Assembly (NCBI GenBank): GCA_020723965.1
Contig: DYHW01000001.1
Location: 172,587 to 236,586, forward strand
DNA: 64,000 nucleotides
Direction of reading: 5' to 3'
DNA from: Melioribacter sp.
Lineage (GTDB): Bacteria; Bacteroidota; Ignavibacteria; Ignavibacteriales; Melioribacteraceae
Positions 16,649-26,090 of this stretch are shown here, piece after piece (position 1 is the stretch's first letter; each line of letters opens with the position of its first letter). The notes beneath the pieces were generated by a model, which was not told the DNA's origin, did not search any database, and saw nothing but the letters and a program-made list of their open reading frames with translations. The translations under genes and the position numbers were made by a program.

Positions 16649-19330
16649 ATGAAAAAATTATTTACTGTTTTAATCTTATCTGTCGTTTTTCTTCCGTTAA
16701 CTTTGTATGCAGGCACTACAGGAAAATTGACAGGAAAAGTAACAGATAAAAAGACCGGCGAGCCGCTCCCTTTTGTGAATATAACTTTAGAGGGAACTAC
16801 AATTGGCGCAGCGACTGACATGGATGGAAAGTATGTTATACTGAACATTCCGCCCGGGAGGTATAATGTAAAATTTCAGTATATCGGATTTCAAACAAAG
16901 GTTGTTCAGAATGTTCAAATCTTTATCGACTTAACAACTGCACAGGATGCTACATTGGAAGAAACAGCTGTTGAGCTGAGCGCAATTATAGTGCAGGGAA
17001 ATATTGAACGAATTCAGAAAGATATAACATCAAGCCAGGCAAGAGTAACTTCTGACGAAATAAAAAACCTTCCCGTTGCCGAGATGAATGATATAATACA
17101 ACTGCAGGCAGGCGTTACACGAGACGCCGGCGGCGGGTTTCACATCCGCGGCGGCCGTTCTTCAGAAATTGCATATTGGGTTAACGGTATTTCGATTACC
17201 GATGCCTTCGATAACAGCCGCGGTATCGAAATCGATAATTCCAGCGTGCAAGAACTTCAAGTTATCAGCGGCACTTTTAATGCTGAATACGGACAAGCGC
17301 TTTCCGGCATTATCAACACTGTTACAAAAGAGGGAAGCCGTGAATACAAAGGCGATATTAAAGTTTACAGCAGTGATTATGTAAGCAACTTTACAGATTA
17401 TTTCACAGGCATAAATAAATACAACCCCGTTACAAATTACAATATTCAGGGTAGTTTAAGCGGACCGATACCGCTGACCAGTAATAAAGTAACTCTGTTT
17501 GCAAATGCCCGTTATGTTTATGATGACGGATACTTATACGGTATAAAAAAATATCTGCCAACTGGCGCAAAAGGGGATAGTTCGCTTCAATCAATGAATT
17601 GGAGTAAACGTTTTATCGGTCAAGCTAACTTAAGCTGGTCAGCGTCATCATATTTTAAGTTCAATGCCGAACTTCTCTATTCAAAGGAAGATTTTAAAGA
17701 TTACAACCACGGGTTTAAGTTTAACCCGGATGGCGATGTTAATAAATTTGCCAACAGTTACAACGCAACTTTTACAATGACGCACACTTTTTCTTCTACT
17801 GCTTTCTATACATTCAAAGTTTCCTACTTCTTCAAGGATTTTAACGAGTACTTATATAAAGATCCATTTGATCCGCGCTATTTGCACCCCGATTCATTAC
17901 GAAACATAGGATACGCCTTCTTAAAAAAAGGAACAAACCTTCATAGATTTTTTAGAGAAACGAACACTTTGATTGGGAAATTGGATTACACAAGTCAGAT
18001 TTTGGAAAATCATCTAATTAAAATTGGCGTTGAGGGGCGTAAACACAATCTGAAATTTGATGATTATTATCTCGAACCTTTACGCATAAATAATGTGCCT
18101 GTTGAACCGTTTGTCCCTGCTATTCCTGGAGAGAACACGCCCAACAGAACAAAATATAACAACGAGCCAATAGAACTCTCGGCATACATTCAAGATAAGA
18201 TTGAGTTTGAAAATGTGATTATCAATATCGGGCTTCGTTTTGACTATTTTGATTCAAGAGGAAAAGTTTTGGTTGACCCAACAGACCCTAACATAAATAC
18301 ACCATTAAGAGCGGAATTAGAAAAATTATCGCTGCAAGAGAGAGAACAGTATTTTTATAAGAATGCCGCTGCAAAGTGGTCCTTAGGTCCACGCTTTGGC
18401 ATTGCTTATCCAATAAGTGATAAAGGGGTTCTTCATTTTTCGTACGGACAATTTTTACAGGTCCCAACTTTTCAATATTTGTTTAATAATGGGCCTTATT
18501 ACGTTCCCAGCAGCGGAAGCAATTATGGTCCTTATGGAAATCCCGATCTCGAACCGCAAAGAACAGTTATGTACGAGGTTGGTTTCAAACAGGAATTCTT
18601 TAATGATTTTTCGCTTGACTTAACCGGCTTCTACCGCGATATCAGACATTGGATAACCGCCGGACCGCTCTTCGCAACGCGTAATCTTGTAACTTATTCA
18701 AATTACATCAACAAAGACTATTCTAACGTAAAAGGGATAACGCTAAATTTGAATAAGAGATTTGCAAATCACTATTCGCTTGACCTCAATTATACATATC
18801 AGGTTGCCGAAGGCAGTAACTCCAATCCAGAAGATGAATTTTTTGCCCAGCTTGGCAACAATGAACCGACTCTCTATTTGATTCCTTTGGATTGGGACCA
18901 GAGACATTTATTTAACTTATCTCTATTTGTAGGAGATGTTGACTGGGGCGTTTCTACAGTTGCACGATACGGAACAGGATTGCCTTACACTCCTTCAATA
19001 ACACAATATACAGCAGATAGAGGAATAACATCCGGCTTGCAGCGCAATAGCAGAGTAAGACCAACACAACTTCAAGTTGATATGCGGATGCATAAAACAA
19101 TTAAAATGTTTGGTTTAGATGTTACTGCTTTCTTAAGAATATTTAATCTTTTAGACAACAAAGTTGTAGTTAATGTTTTTGGCGATACGGGAAAGCCGGA
19201 TTACACAACTGAAGGGAAAAACATCGGCTACGATCCTAACAGACCGAATACTGTCCAGGAATACTTGAGATACCCATGGCATTACGGCGAGCCGCGTAAA
19301 GTTGAATTTGGTTTTGAGTTCTCATTTTAA
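16649..19330 (+). CDS. TonB-dependent receptor with CarboxypepD_reg N-terminal domain
   Basis: An 893-residue outer-membrane protein: signal peptide MKKLFTVLILSVVFLPLTLYA, a CarboxypepD_reg-like beta-sandwich (GKLTGKVTDKKTGEPLPFVN…GYQ-like YIGFQTKVV), a plug domain (LPVAEMNDIIQLQAGV, GFHIRGGRSSEIAYWVNGI, YGQALSGIINTVTKEG) and a C-terminal barrel ending in EFGFEFSF with the usual terminal Phe. The start at 16649 is preferred over 16637 because it opens directly on the signal peptide. It leads an apparent operon with the next three genes (intergenic gaps of 95, 34 and 68 bases). The substrate is unknown; operon partners suggest glycans. Confidence 0.9.
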   Translation: MKKLFTVLILSVVFLPLTLYAGTTGKLTGKVTDKKTGEPLPFVNITLEGTTIGAATDMDGKYVILNIPPGRYNVKFQYIGFQTKVVQNVQIFIDLTTAQDATLEETAVELSAIIVQGNIERIQKDITSSQARVTSDEIKNLPVAEMNDIIQLQAGVTRDAGGGFHIRGGRSSEIAYWVNGISITDAFDNSRGIEIDNSSVQELQVISGTFNAEYGQALSGIINTVTKEGSREYKGDIKVYSSDYVSNFTDYFTGINKYNPVTNYNIQGSLSGPIPLTSNKVTLFANARYVYDDGYLYGIKKYLPTGAKGDSSLQSMNWSKRFIGQANLSWSASSYFKFNAELLYSKEDFKDYNHGFKFNPDGDVNKFANSYNATFTMTHTFSSTAFYTFKVSYFFKDFNEYLYKDPFDPRYLHPDSLRNIGYAFLKKGTNLHRFFRETNTLIGKLDYTSQILENHLIKIGVEGRKHNLKFDDYYLEPLRINNVPVEPFVPAIPGENTPNRTKYNNEPIELSAYIQDKIEFENVIINIGLRFDYFDSRGKVLVDPTDPNINTPLRAELEKLSLQEREQYFYKNAAAKWSLGPRFGIAYPISDKGVLHFSYGQFLQVPTFQYLFNNGPYYVPSSGSNYGPYGNPDLEPQRTVMYEVGFKQEFFNDFSLDLTGFYRDIRHWITAGPLFATRNLVTYSNYINKDYSNVKGITLNLNKRFANHYSLDLNYTYQVAEGSNSNPEDEFFAQLGNNEPTLYLIPLDWDQRHLFNLSLFVGDVDWGVSTVARYGTGLPYTPSITQYTADRGITSGLQRNSRVRPTQLQVDMRMHKTIKMFGLDVTAFLRIFNLLDNKVVVNVFGDTGKPDYTTEGKNIGYDPNRPNTVQEYLRYPWHYGEPRKVEFGFEFSF

Positions 19331-19425
19331 TTGCCGCGCCGTTTGCCCATAGGCAGATGCAATTACCCATGTTTTTTGCAGGGCAAGTTTTGAAAAAAGA
19401 AAAATAATAGGAGAGATAAATAAAT

Positions 19426-22400
19426 ATGAGAAGAGCATTTAAAATTATTTTAACGTTCGTTGTTGCGCTTATGCTTGCAGCTAATGTTAACGCTCAATAT
19501 AAACCGAGCAAAGAAAGAGGCGATGTTACAAAGCGGGCTAAAGCTCAGATGGAAGGAAATAAGATCAGAACCACAGTCTTTAACTTTGGTATGTCCGGGC
19601 GCGAAGGGGGGCAATTCCCAATCTCAGTTCAAACACCGTACGAATGGCCCAAAAATACTGGACAGGTTTATTTAGCAATGCTTGGAATTTTTGTTGGAGG
19701 CGAAGTTGTAGATAACAAAGGAGAACTTCAGCGAATAATAAATGTTTATAATTATAGAAGATCTCCTGAAGGAAAGACATGGAATTTTGAGCCGGTTCCG
19801 GGTTACAGCAAACCAAATCCAAAAACAGGTGAGAATCAACTTGCAACAAGCGTTGACCCAGATACTTGGCCCGATACTTGGCCCGATAGAGTAAACGATA
19901 AAGTTGATCCGGGCTGGAGAGGTTCTTGGAACGGTTACTTTGGTAAAAACATTTTTAATGCAGATCAAGAGATGTTCTACCGTGCATCAGACGATAAATA
20001 CGATCGATACGTAAATTATTTTCCGGATGAAACCGATTTAACAAGAAAAGGACTCGGAATTATTCTCGAAGTCCGGTCGCTTGCTTGGGCGCAGGTTTTA
20101 GTTGAAGATGCGCTCTATTTTCTTCATTACATTAAAAATGACGGAACAAGAGATATAAAGAAAGTTGGCGTTACGCTTTGGTATGCAGATTTTGTCGGCG
20201 GCGATGGAGATTCTCAAGACGATATTTCCGAATTTGATCTGTTGGAAGACATTGCATGGTCTAGAGATTTTGATCATCGAGCGCCCCTTTTCGGAAATAA
20301 TCCTGTTGGCATTGTTGCTGTAACATTTCTCGAAACTCCCGGCAACGCAGTTGATAGAATTGATAACGATGGCGATGGCGAAGGACTTGGTCCAAAAGTT
20401 TCGAAAGAAATGCTTGCTGGAGAAATACCAGATAATCAAATTGACGATAATGATAACGGATTGATAGATGAAACCGAAACTCACATTCCGTTCGGCGTTC
20501 AAGTTGGCGTTACTTATGCTGATAGAATCGATCAAAATAGAAATGGCGAAGCGGGAAGTCCAATTGTAACTCAAGAGATGGTTAACGATGCCGCAAACGA
20601 TAAATGGAAACGCTGGCCAAAAAATCCCCCTAAAGGTGAAGTGCATTTAATTATGGTTGAGAACGAAGATGTTGGTAGAGCATTCAGAGATTTTATTGAT
20701 AACAACGGAAATGGAGAAGAAGGAAGTCCTAAAGTAACTCAAGCTATGATAACCGAAGCTGCTAAAGATGCGCCATATTTTAGATACAGAGTTCCGAACT
20801 CTAATATTATTCTTTATGATCTTAAAGCTGAAGATCTTGGCAAAGCTTATGCAGATGGAAAGGACAATGATAACAACGGCGCCATTGATGAAATGATTGA
20901 TGAAATGATTGATGAAATGATTGATGAAGCGCGTGATGACGGAATTGATAACGACAACGATTGGAATCCTTTGCGCGATGACGTTGGTCTTGACGGTGTT
21001 CAGGATACAGGCGATCCTGGCGAGAATGACGGCAAACCAACTTCCGGCGCACGTTTTGGTTTACCAGGCGAACCGAATATTGACGTAACAGACGTTTCTG
21101 AAACAGATCAAATTGGCATTACAAATGCGGATTATGTTCCCGCCGGCGGTTTGAACATAAACAGCGATGCACAAATGTGGTTCGACTTTATGATACCCGG
21201 TAAGTTCTACGATCCGCTAAAAGTTGTTGCCGGTGAATATGATCTGTTTGTTTCTTCAGGTCTGTTCCCGTTGAAAGCAGGACAAACAGAGCCGATCTCA
21301 ATTGCAGTTTTATTGGCTAATGGGCCTGTTCCAGATCCTAACGGAACATACAGAAAAAATGAAATTTTGCGAAAGAGAGTTAGAGCTCAGGAAACGTATA
21401 ACAACGATTACCGTTTTGCTAACGCTCCTTTATCGCCTACTGTTACAGCCGTTACAGGAAACAATAGAGTTACTTTATATTGGGATGCTGTTGCAGAACA
21501 ATCGTTCGACCCGTATATAGCTGCCATTGGTGGAATAGGAAATGATTTTGAAGGATACAAAATTTACCGCGCATCGGACCCTGCATTTCAGGATGCAGAA
21601 AACATTACAAATGCTTACGGAGTAAAAAAATTCAAAACTCCTGTTGCTCAATTCGATTTGAAAAACGGAATCAAAGGATTTTTCCCTGTTGATTTTGAAG
21701 GGGTTAAATATTATCTCGGTAACGATACCGGCTTGAAACACTCGTGGGTAGATTCAACTGCTCTTAACGGATTTACTTATTATTATGCAGTTGTAGCATA
21801 CGATTTTGGTTTTCCTGCCGGTGAAATTATTCCATCGGAATCTCCTATTAGAGTTTCTCTGCAAGCTGATGGAAGCGTTAAACTTGGACCTAATGTTGTG
21901 CGTGTAAAACCTGAGGCGCCGGCTGCCGGTTTTGTTCCCCCTACTCTTGGCGATATAAAACTTGTGCAAGGAACTACTTCCGGTAAAGTAAAATACAATA
22001 TAGTTGATCTAAATAAGATTAAAGAAGGGCACGTTTATTTCTTAACGTTCGAAGATACTGTCAAAGTTTCAAAGCGTGTCGGTCAGCCGGATACACTTAC
22101 CACAAAGAACTACACTTTGCGCGATTCAACCGCCGGTGTTATTCTTATAAACAAAAATAAAAATCTTGCCGAAACTTACGAACAGCCGTTAGTTGATGGT
22201 TTCCGTCTAAGCTTCATAAATGAAAAACGCGTTGAATTAGATAGAGCCACATCTCTTTGGAGCGACCCGAAAATTGTAACTTATCAATTTGAAAAATTTG
22301 TCTGGGTTGGCGGCATTGGAGGCGAAGAGAGACCAAACGATTATCGAATTGAATTTGGCGACGTCGGCTTTGGAGAATCGAAGGAGATTAGACTCGGAGT

Positions 22401-23058
22401 TAACACTTTCCCCGCTAAGAAAGTAAATTTCAAAGTTTATAATCTTAGCGCAAAGAAGTATATAGATTTTGCTTTTATTGAAGTTGACGGAACAGACGGA
22501 ATTATGTCTACAAGCGGCGCAAGAAGAGACAGAATCATTTTCTTAGAGCCGGATAAAGATAATAAACTGATCTATACATGGTGGTTCTACTTGTTAGATA
22601 CGCCCGATCCAACGCTCGGAACAAGATTACCAAAAGCGGGCGATAAAGTAGAATTGAAACTTAAGAAACCGTTCCTCTCGAGCGATATATTTAGATTTGT
22701 TGCGCGCAAAGCAAAGATAGATATTGATAAAGCAAAAGAAGAGATGGAAAAGATCAAAGTTGTTCCCAATCCATATGTTGCTTCCGCTAAATGGGAGCCA
22801 AGAAATCCATACTCAAGCGGACGCGGACCTCGGTCGCTCCATTTTACAAATTTGCCTAATAAATGCACGATAAGAATATTTACAGTGAACGGAGAATTAG
22901 TTGATGTGATTGAGCACGATAGTCCATTAAATAATGGCGCTGCAGAATGGAAGATGTTAACAAAAGATCACCTTTCAATTGCCTACGGTATCTATCTCTT
23001 TCATGTTGAAGCACCGGGGATAGGGGAAAAGATCGGAAAGTTTGCAGTAATAAAATAA
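19426..23058 (+). CDS. Large secreted Asp-rich protein with FnIII-like and T9SS-like C-terminal domains
   Basis: A 1210-residue protein with signal peptide MRRAFKIILTFVVALMLAANVNAQ. The central region has repeated calcium-loop-like motifs (RIDNDGDGEG, DDNDNGLIDE, DNNGNGEEGSP, DGKDNDNNGAIDE, DGIDNDNDW), like thrombospondin type 3 or dockerin loops. A fibronectin-III-like part follows (NNRVTLYWDAVAEQSFDP…YYYAVVAYDFG). The C-terminus (KVVPNPYVAS…CTIRIFTVNGELVDVIEHD…YGIYLFHVEA…KIGKFAVIK) resembles a divergent T9SS sorting domain. Two small in-frame tandem duplications occur: a 12-bp unit coding EMID at about 20885-20930 and DTWP at about 19860-19885. A ribosome binding site, AGGAGAG, precedes the ATG. 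Function unknown; probably a surface partner of the preceding receptor. Confidence 0.82.
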   Translation: MRRAFKIILTFVVALMLAANVNAQYKPSKERGDVTKRAKAQMEGNKIRTTVFNFGMSGREGGQFPISVQTPYEWPKNTGQVYLAMLGIFVGGEVVDNKGELQRIINVYNYRRSPEGKTWNFEPVPGYSKPNPKTGENQLATSVDPDTWPDTWPDRVNDKVDPGWRGSWNGYFGKNIFNADQEMFYRASDDKYDRYVNYFPDETDLTRKGLGIILEVRSLAWAQVLVEDALYFLHYIKNDGTRDIKKVGVTLWYADFVGGDGDSQDDISEFDLLEDIAWSRDFDHRAPLFGNNPVGIVAVTFLETPGNAVDRIDNDGDGEGLGPKVSKEMLAGEIPDNQIDDNDNGLIDETETHIPFGVQVGVTYADRIDQNRNGEAGSPIVTQEMVNDAANDKWKRWPKNPPKGEVHLIMVENEDVGRAFRDFIDNNGNGEEGSPKVTQAMITEAAKDAPYFRYRVPNSNIILYDLKAEDLGKAYADGKDNDNNGAIDEMIDEMIDEMIDEARDDGIDNDNDWNPLRDDVGLDGVQDTGDPGENDGKPTSGARFGLPGEPNIDVTDVSETDQIGITNADYVPAGGLNINSDAQMWFDFMIPGKFYDPLKVVAGEYDLFVSSGLFPLKAGQTEPISIAVLLANGPVPDPNGTYRKNEILRKRVRAQETYNNDYRFANAPLSPTVTAVTGNNRVTLYWDAVAEQSFDPYIAAIGGIGNDFEGYKIYRASDPAFQDAENITNAYGVKKFKTPVAQFDLKNGIKGFFPVDFEGVKYYLGNDTGLKHSWVDSTALNGFTYYYAVVAYDFGFPAGEIIPSESPIRVSLQADGSVKLGPNVVRVKPEAPAAGFVPPTLGDIKLVQGTTSGKVKYNIVDLNKIKEGHVYFLTFEDTVKVSKRVGQPDTLTTKNYTLRDSTAGVILINKNKNLAETYEQPLVDGFRLSFINEKRVELDRATSLWSDPKIVTYQFEKFVWVGGIGGEERPNDYRIEFGDVGFGESKEIRLGVNTFPAKKVNFKVYNLSAKKYIDFAFIEVDGTDGIMSTSGARRDRIIFLEPDKDNKLIYTWWFYLLDTPDPTLGTRLPKAGDKVELKLKKPFLSSDIFRFVARKAKIDIDKAKEEMEKIKVVPNPYVASAKWEPRNPYSSGRGPRSLHFTNLPNKCTIRIFTVNGELVDVIEHDSPLNNGAAEWKMLTKDHLSIAYGIYLFHVEAPGIGEKIGKFAVIK

Positions 23059-23092
23059 TTGTAAATGGGCGAAAAAATTTTTGGAGTTAGTT

Positions 23093-24118
23093 ATGATACA
23101 TAAAAGATTTTTAATTATGATAGTTTTGGCTGCGGCGCTTCTTCAACCTGTTGAAGCGCAGCAGGTAACCAAAACCGGCACAACGGCAGCCAAATTTTTG
23201 AGCATCGGAATCGGTCCGCGCGCTAATTCAATGGGCGGCGCTTATAGTTCCGTGGCAAACGACGCATCTGCATTATATTGGAACCCCGCCGGTATTGCAA
23301 ACATCAATTATTTTCAATCTATTTTCACTTACACAAAGTTGTTTGCAGATATCAATGTTAACTTTGTTGGGCTTGTTATTCCTGCAGGCGATATAGGAAA
23401 CTTCGGCTTGAGTGTTACTGCATTGAACATCGGGGATATGGATGTTACTACAGAATATTATCCTGAAGGCACGGGTGAAAAATTCAGCGCAGACAGTTAT
23501 GCTTTTGCTCTTTCTTACGCCCGTTATATTACGGAAGAATTCGCAGTTGGTTTTAATGTGAAATACATACGCGAAAATATTTTTAATTCGAGCGCAAACG
23601 GAATCGGTTTTGATGTAGGAACTATTTTCAAAACTCCATTTTACGGAATTCGATTCGCAAGCAGTATCTCTAATTATGGATCGAAAATGCAGATGAGCGG
23701 GCAGGACCTATTGATCCGCCACGATCCAGACCCGCAGAGATACGGAAACAATGCAACGCTTGATGCAAACTATGCAACAGATCAATTTGAACTGCCGCTT
23801 CGTCTGCAAGTGGGCATCTCGCGCGATTTTCAAATTATGGATCAACACAGATTAACAATTGCAATTGACGCAACGCATCCGAACGATAATAATCAATGGG
23901 TAAACGTTGGCGGTGAATTTTCTTTATTTAATGATCTGGTATCGCTGCGCGGCGGTTACAAAACTTTGTTCCTGAAAGATACACAGGAAGGTTTAACGGT
24001 TGGCGCCGGCTTGAAATATGATGGTTTGGTTTTTTTCACGCTTGTGGTGGATTATTCATATCAACAGATGAAGTATCTAGATCACATGCACAGCTTTGGA
24101 CTGATTTTATCTTTTTGA
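23093..24118 (+). CDS. PorV/PorQ-family outer-membrane beta-barrel protein
   Basis: A 341-residue FadL/PorV-like protein: signal peptide (FLIMIVLAAALLQPVEAQ) followed by the family signature KFLSIGIGPRANSMGGAYSS and NDASALYWNPAGIANI, barrel strands throughout and the C-terminal HSFGLILSF. PorV-type proteins are outer-membrane components that shuttle T9SS cargo to the sortase PorU; Ignavibacteria carry several paralogues, often beside cargo genes. The start at 23093 has GGAG at 23083; a TTG at 23081 is not needed. Its position between two secreted-protein genes suggests it serves these substrates. Confidence 0.88.
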   Translation: MIHKRFLIMIVLAAALLQPVEAQQVTKTGTTAAKFLSIGIGPRANSMGGAYSSVANDASALYWNPAGIANINYFQSIFTYTKLFADINVNFVGLVIPAGDIGNFGLSVTALNIGDMDVTTEYYPEGTGEKFSADSYAFALSYARYITEEFAVGFNVKYIRENIFNSSANGIGFDVGTIFKTPFYGIRFASSISNYGSKMQMSGQDLLIRHDPDPQRYGNNATLDANYATDQFELPLRLQVGISRDFQIMDQHRLTIAIDATHPNDNNQWVNVGGEFSLFNDLVSLRGGYKTLFLKDTQEGLTVGAGLKYDGLVFFTLVVDYSYQQMKYLDHMHSFGLILSF

Positions 24119-24186
24119 ACTCTAAAATAAAAATGATAAATTCCACTGACAATATGGATAAACAACAACTAACAAACGGAGGTACT

Positions 24187-26010
24187 ATGAGAAAACTTAG
24201 TTTACTTTTTGCGGTACTCTTTCTTGGAGCCTGGTCTGCTGCTTTTGCACAAAACTTTGATGTTACTTTTCAAGTTAATATGAGTGTGCAGATTGCCAAA
24301 GGCGCTTTCGATCCAGCTAAAGACGCCATCTCAGTTAGAGGCAGCTTTAACGAATGGGGAAAAACAGATATGACCGACCCCGACGCGGACAAAATCTATA
24401 CTGTTAAAGTATCTGTAGCTGCTGGTCAAGTAAAATACAAATACTTCCATAATGCCGGCGGCAAAGATAATTGGGAAGGCGGGGATGACAAGGTAATTAA
24501 TGTTACCGCCAACACAGTTCTTCCTGTTGCGTTCTTTGACGGCGAGCTAATGCCTTCCGGCGCAGATGCGAATGTAACTTTCAAAGCAAATATGAAACTG
24601 CCTTTGAAACAAAAAGACCTTGTTAAAGCTACTGGTAAGGTTTACGCTGCCGGCAGTTTTAATGAGTGGAACACAACCGCGGACGAATTAACAGATCCGG
24701 ATGGAGACTCAGTTTATACAAAAACTGTTGTAATTAAATCTGCTCAGTTGATCAATTACAAATTCTTGTATGGTAACAAAGCCGGCGGAACAACTTGGGA
24801 AAACGATCCAAATAAAACCGCGTGGATCAAAGATGGCGCACAAGATGTTGCCCGGCCATTCAATGATATTAATCCAGATGTTACACTTAGAGACGGCGCT
24901 GTTTCTTTCTATGTGAACATGAGCGTTTTGGAAGAACTTGGAGTTTATAATGCAGCAGTAGACGGATTACAGGTTAGAGGTAATTTCAACGGATGGAGCG
25001 ATAGTGATAAACTGCGCTCTGTTATGAATCAAGATGTTCTTTTGCCCACAAACTGGTTCTTATCGGTTCCATTTGTCTTAGGCGAGGTAAACTCGGACCA
25101 ATTTTACAAGTTCTACGTTAACTTAAAGACCCCAGGCATCTGGACTGACGGCTGGGAAAGACCTCTTTCAATGGGTGGAGGCAACCGCACTGTTAAATTT
25201 TTAGGAATGGCAAACCAAGAAACTGCAAATACTTATTATGATGATGTGCGTCCCGCTTTTGTAATCCCATTCGGTCGATCGATTAGCATTAAGTTCCGGG
25301 TTGATATGAAGGATGCATTTGATCCTGCCAAAGCTGCTGTACCAATGAAAGTTGGAGATAAAGTATGGTGGATCGCTGAGCAGCCATTGTTTACTCGATT
25401 AATGGGTTGGGAAGATAAAGATGAAATGACAAATTTTGAATTAACCGATCCAGACGGCGACAAGATTTATGAAGGAACTCTTACTGTTAGAGCGCCCGGG
25501 TTTAATGCATTTCAATATCGTTATGGATTCCAAAGAACTGCTGATAAATCTTTCAAATTAGAAGCCGCAGGCTTCGGTAAAAATGCTTACCGCGTAAGAT
25601 TCATTCCTCAATCGGCATCAAGAGTATTTACGCAGCCATATACCGCACCGCTTGATGTGTGGACTGATAAAGAAGATAAAACCGGTCAGGTTGAATCTAC
25701 GCCGCAAGGATTAGCTAACATTCGCGATCTTGATTTGGGTATTCCGGTTACATATACACTCGAGCAAAACTATCCGAACCCATTCAACCCAACTACAACA
25801 ATTAAGTTTGCGTTACCGAAAGATGAATTGGTCAGTTTAAGGATTTATAATGTGCTCGGTCAAGAAGTTGCAACCCTTGTTAACAAAGAATTGAAAGCAG
25901 GTTCCTACGCATTCGACTTTAACGCTTCTAAATTAAGCAGCGGCATTTACTTCTACAGGATAGAAGCAGGCAGCTTTAATGTTACAAAGAAGATGTTATT
26001 GCTCAAGTAA
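24187..26010 (+). CDS. Multi-module glycan-binding-like secreted protein with T9SS tail
   Basis: A 607-residue protein; the ATG at 24187 follows ACGGAGGTACT and opens on the signal peptide MRKLSLLFAVLFLGAWSAAFAQ. Three to four related beta-sandwich modules of about 110 residues follow, each with VTFQVNMS-like first strands, (V)RGSFNEWG / AAGSFNEWN / VRGNFNGWS, TDPDxDxxY and YKYxxNxxG. This is the pattern of CBM48/E-set starch- or glycogen-binding domains. The C-terminus is a T9SS sorting domain (NYPNPFNPTTTIKFALPK, LGQEVATLV, SGIYFYRIEAGSF, KKMLLLK). It is the last gene of the surface operon and precedes a strong terminator. Alpha-glucan binding is inferred from module resemblance and the nearby GH13 gene. 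Confidence 0.88.
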   Translation: MRKLSLLFAVLFLGAWSAAFAQNFDVTFQVNMSVQIAKGAFDPAKDAISVRGSFNEWGKTDMTDPDADKIYTVKVSVAAGQVKYKYFHNAGGKDNWEGGDDKVINVTANTVLPVAFFDGELMPSGADANVTFKANMKLPLKQKDLVKATGKVYAAGSFNEWNTTADELTDPDGDSVYTKTVVIKSAQLINYKFLYGNKAGGTTWENDPNKTAWIKDGAQDVARPFNDINPDVTLRDGAVSFYVNMSVLEELGVYNAAVDGLQVRGNFNGWSDSDKLRSVMNQDVLLPTNWFLSVPFVLGEVNSDQFYKFYVNLKTPGIWTDGWERPLSMGGGNRTVKFLGMANQETANTYYDDVRPAFVIPFGRSISIKFRVDMKDAFDPAKAAVPMKVGDKVWWIAEQPLFTRLMGWEDKDEMTNFELTDPDGDKIYEGTLTVRAPGFNAFQYRYGFQRTADKSFKLEAAGFGKNAYRVRFIPQSASRVFTQPYTAPLDVWTDKEDKTGQVESTPQGLANIRDLDLGIPVTYTLEQNYPNPFNPTTTIKFALPKDELVSLRIYNVLGQEVATLVNKELKAGSYAFDFNASKLSSGIYFYRIEAGSFNVTKKMLLLK

Positions 26011-26033
26011 TTTATCTAGAAGGTGAAATTAGA

Positions 26034-26073
26034 AAGAAACCCAACTTCTTTAAGAAGTTGGGTTTCTCTTTTA
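26034..26073. terminator. Bidirectional intrinsic terminator
   Basis: The hairpin AGAAACCCAACTTC/GAAGTTGGGTTTCT with T-rich sequence on the plus strand and an A-rich flank on the other side. It separates the convergent glycan-binding and SGNH genes and can end transcription from both. Confidence 0.9.
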
Positions 26074-26090
26074 TATGTCAGAATGACAAT

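Noticed and set aside
20822..21052. Antisense His/Gln-rich frame
   Set aside because: Mirror of the Asp/Glu/Met repeats of the secreted protein (SFHQ from EMID); no independent support.
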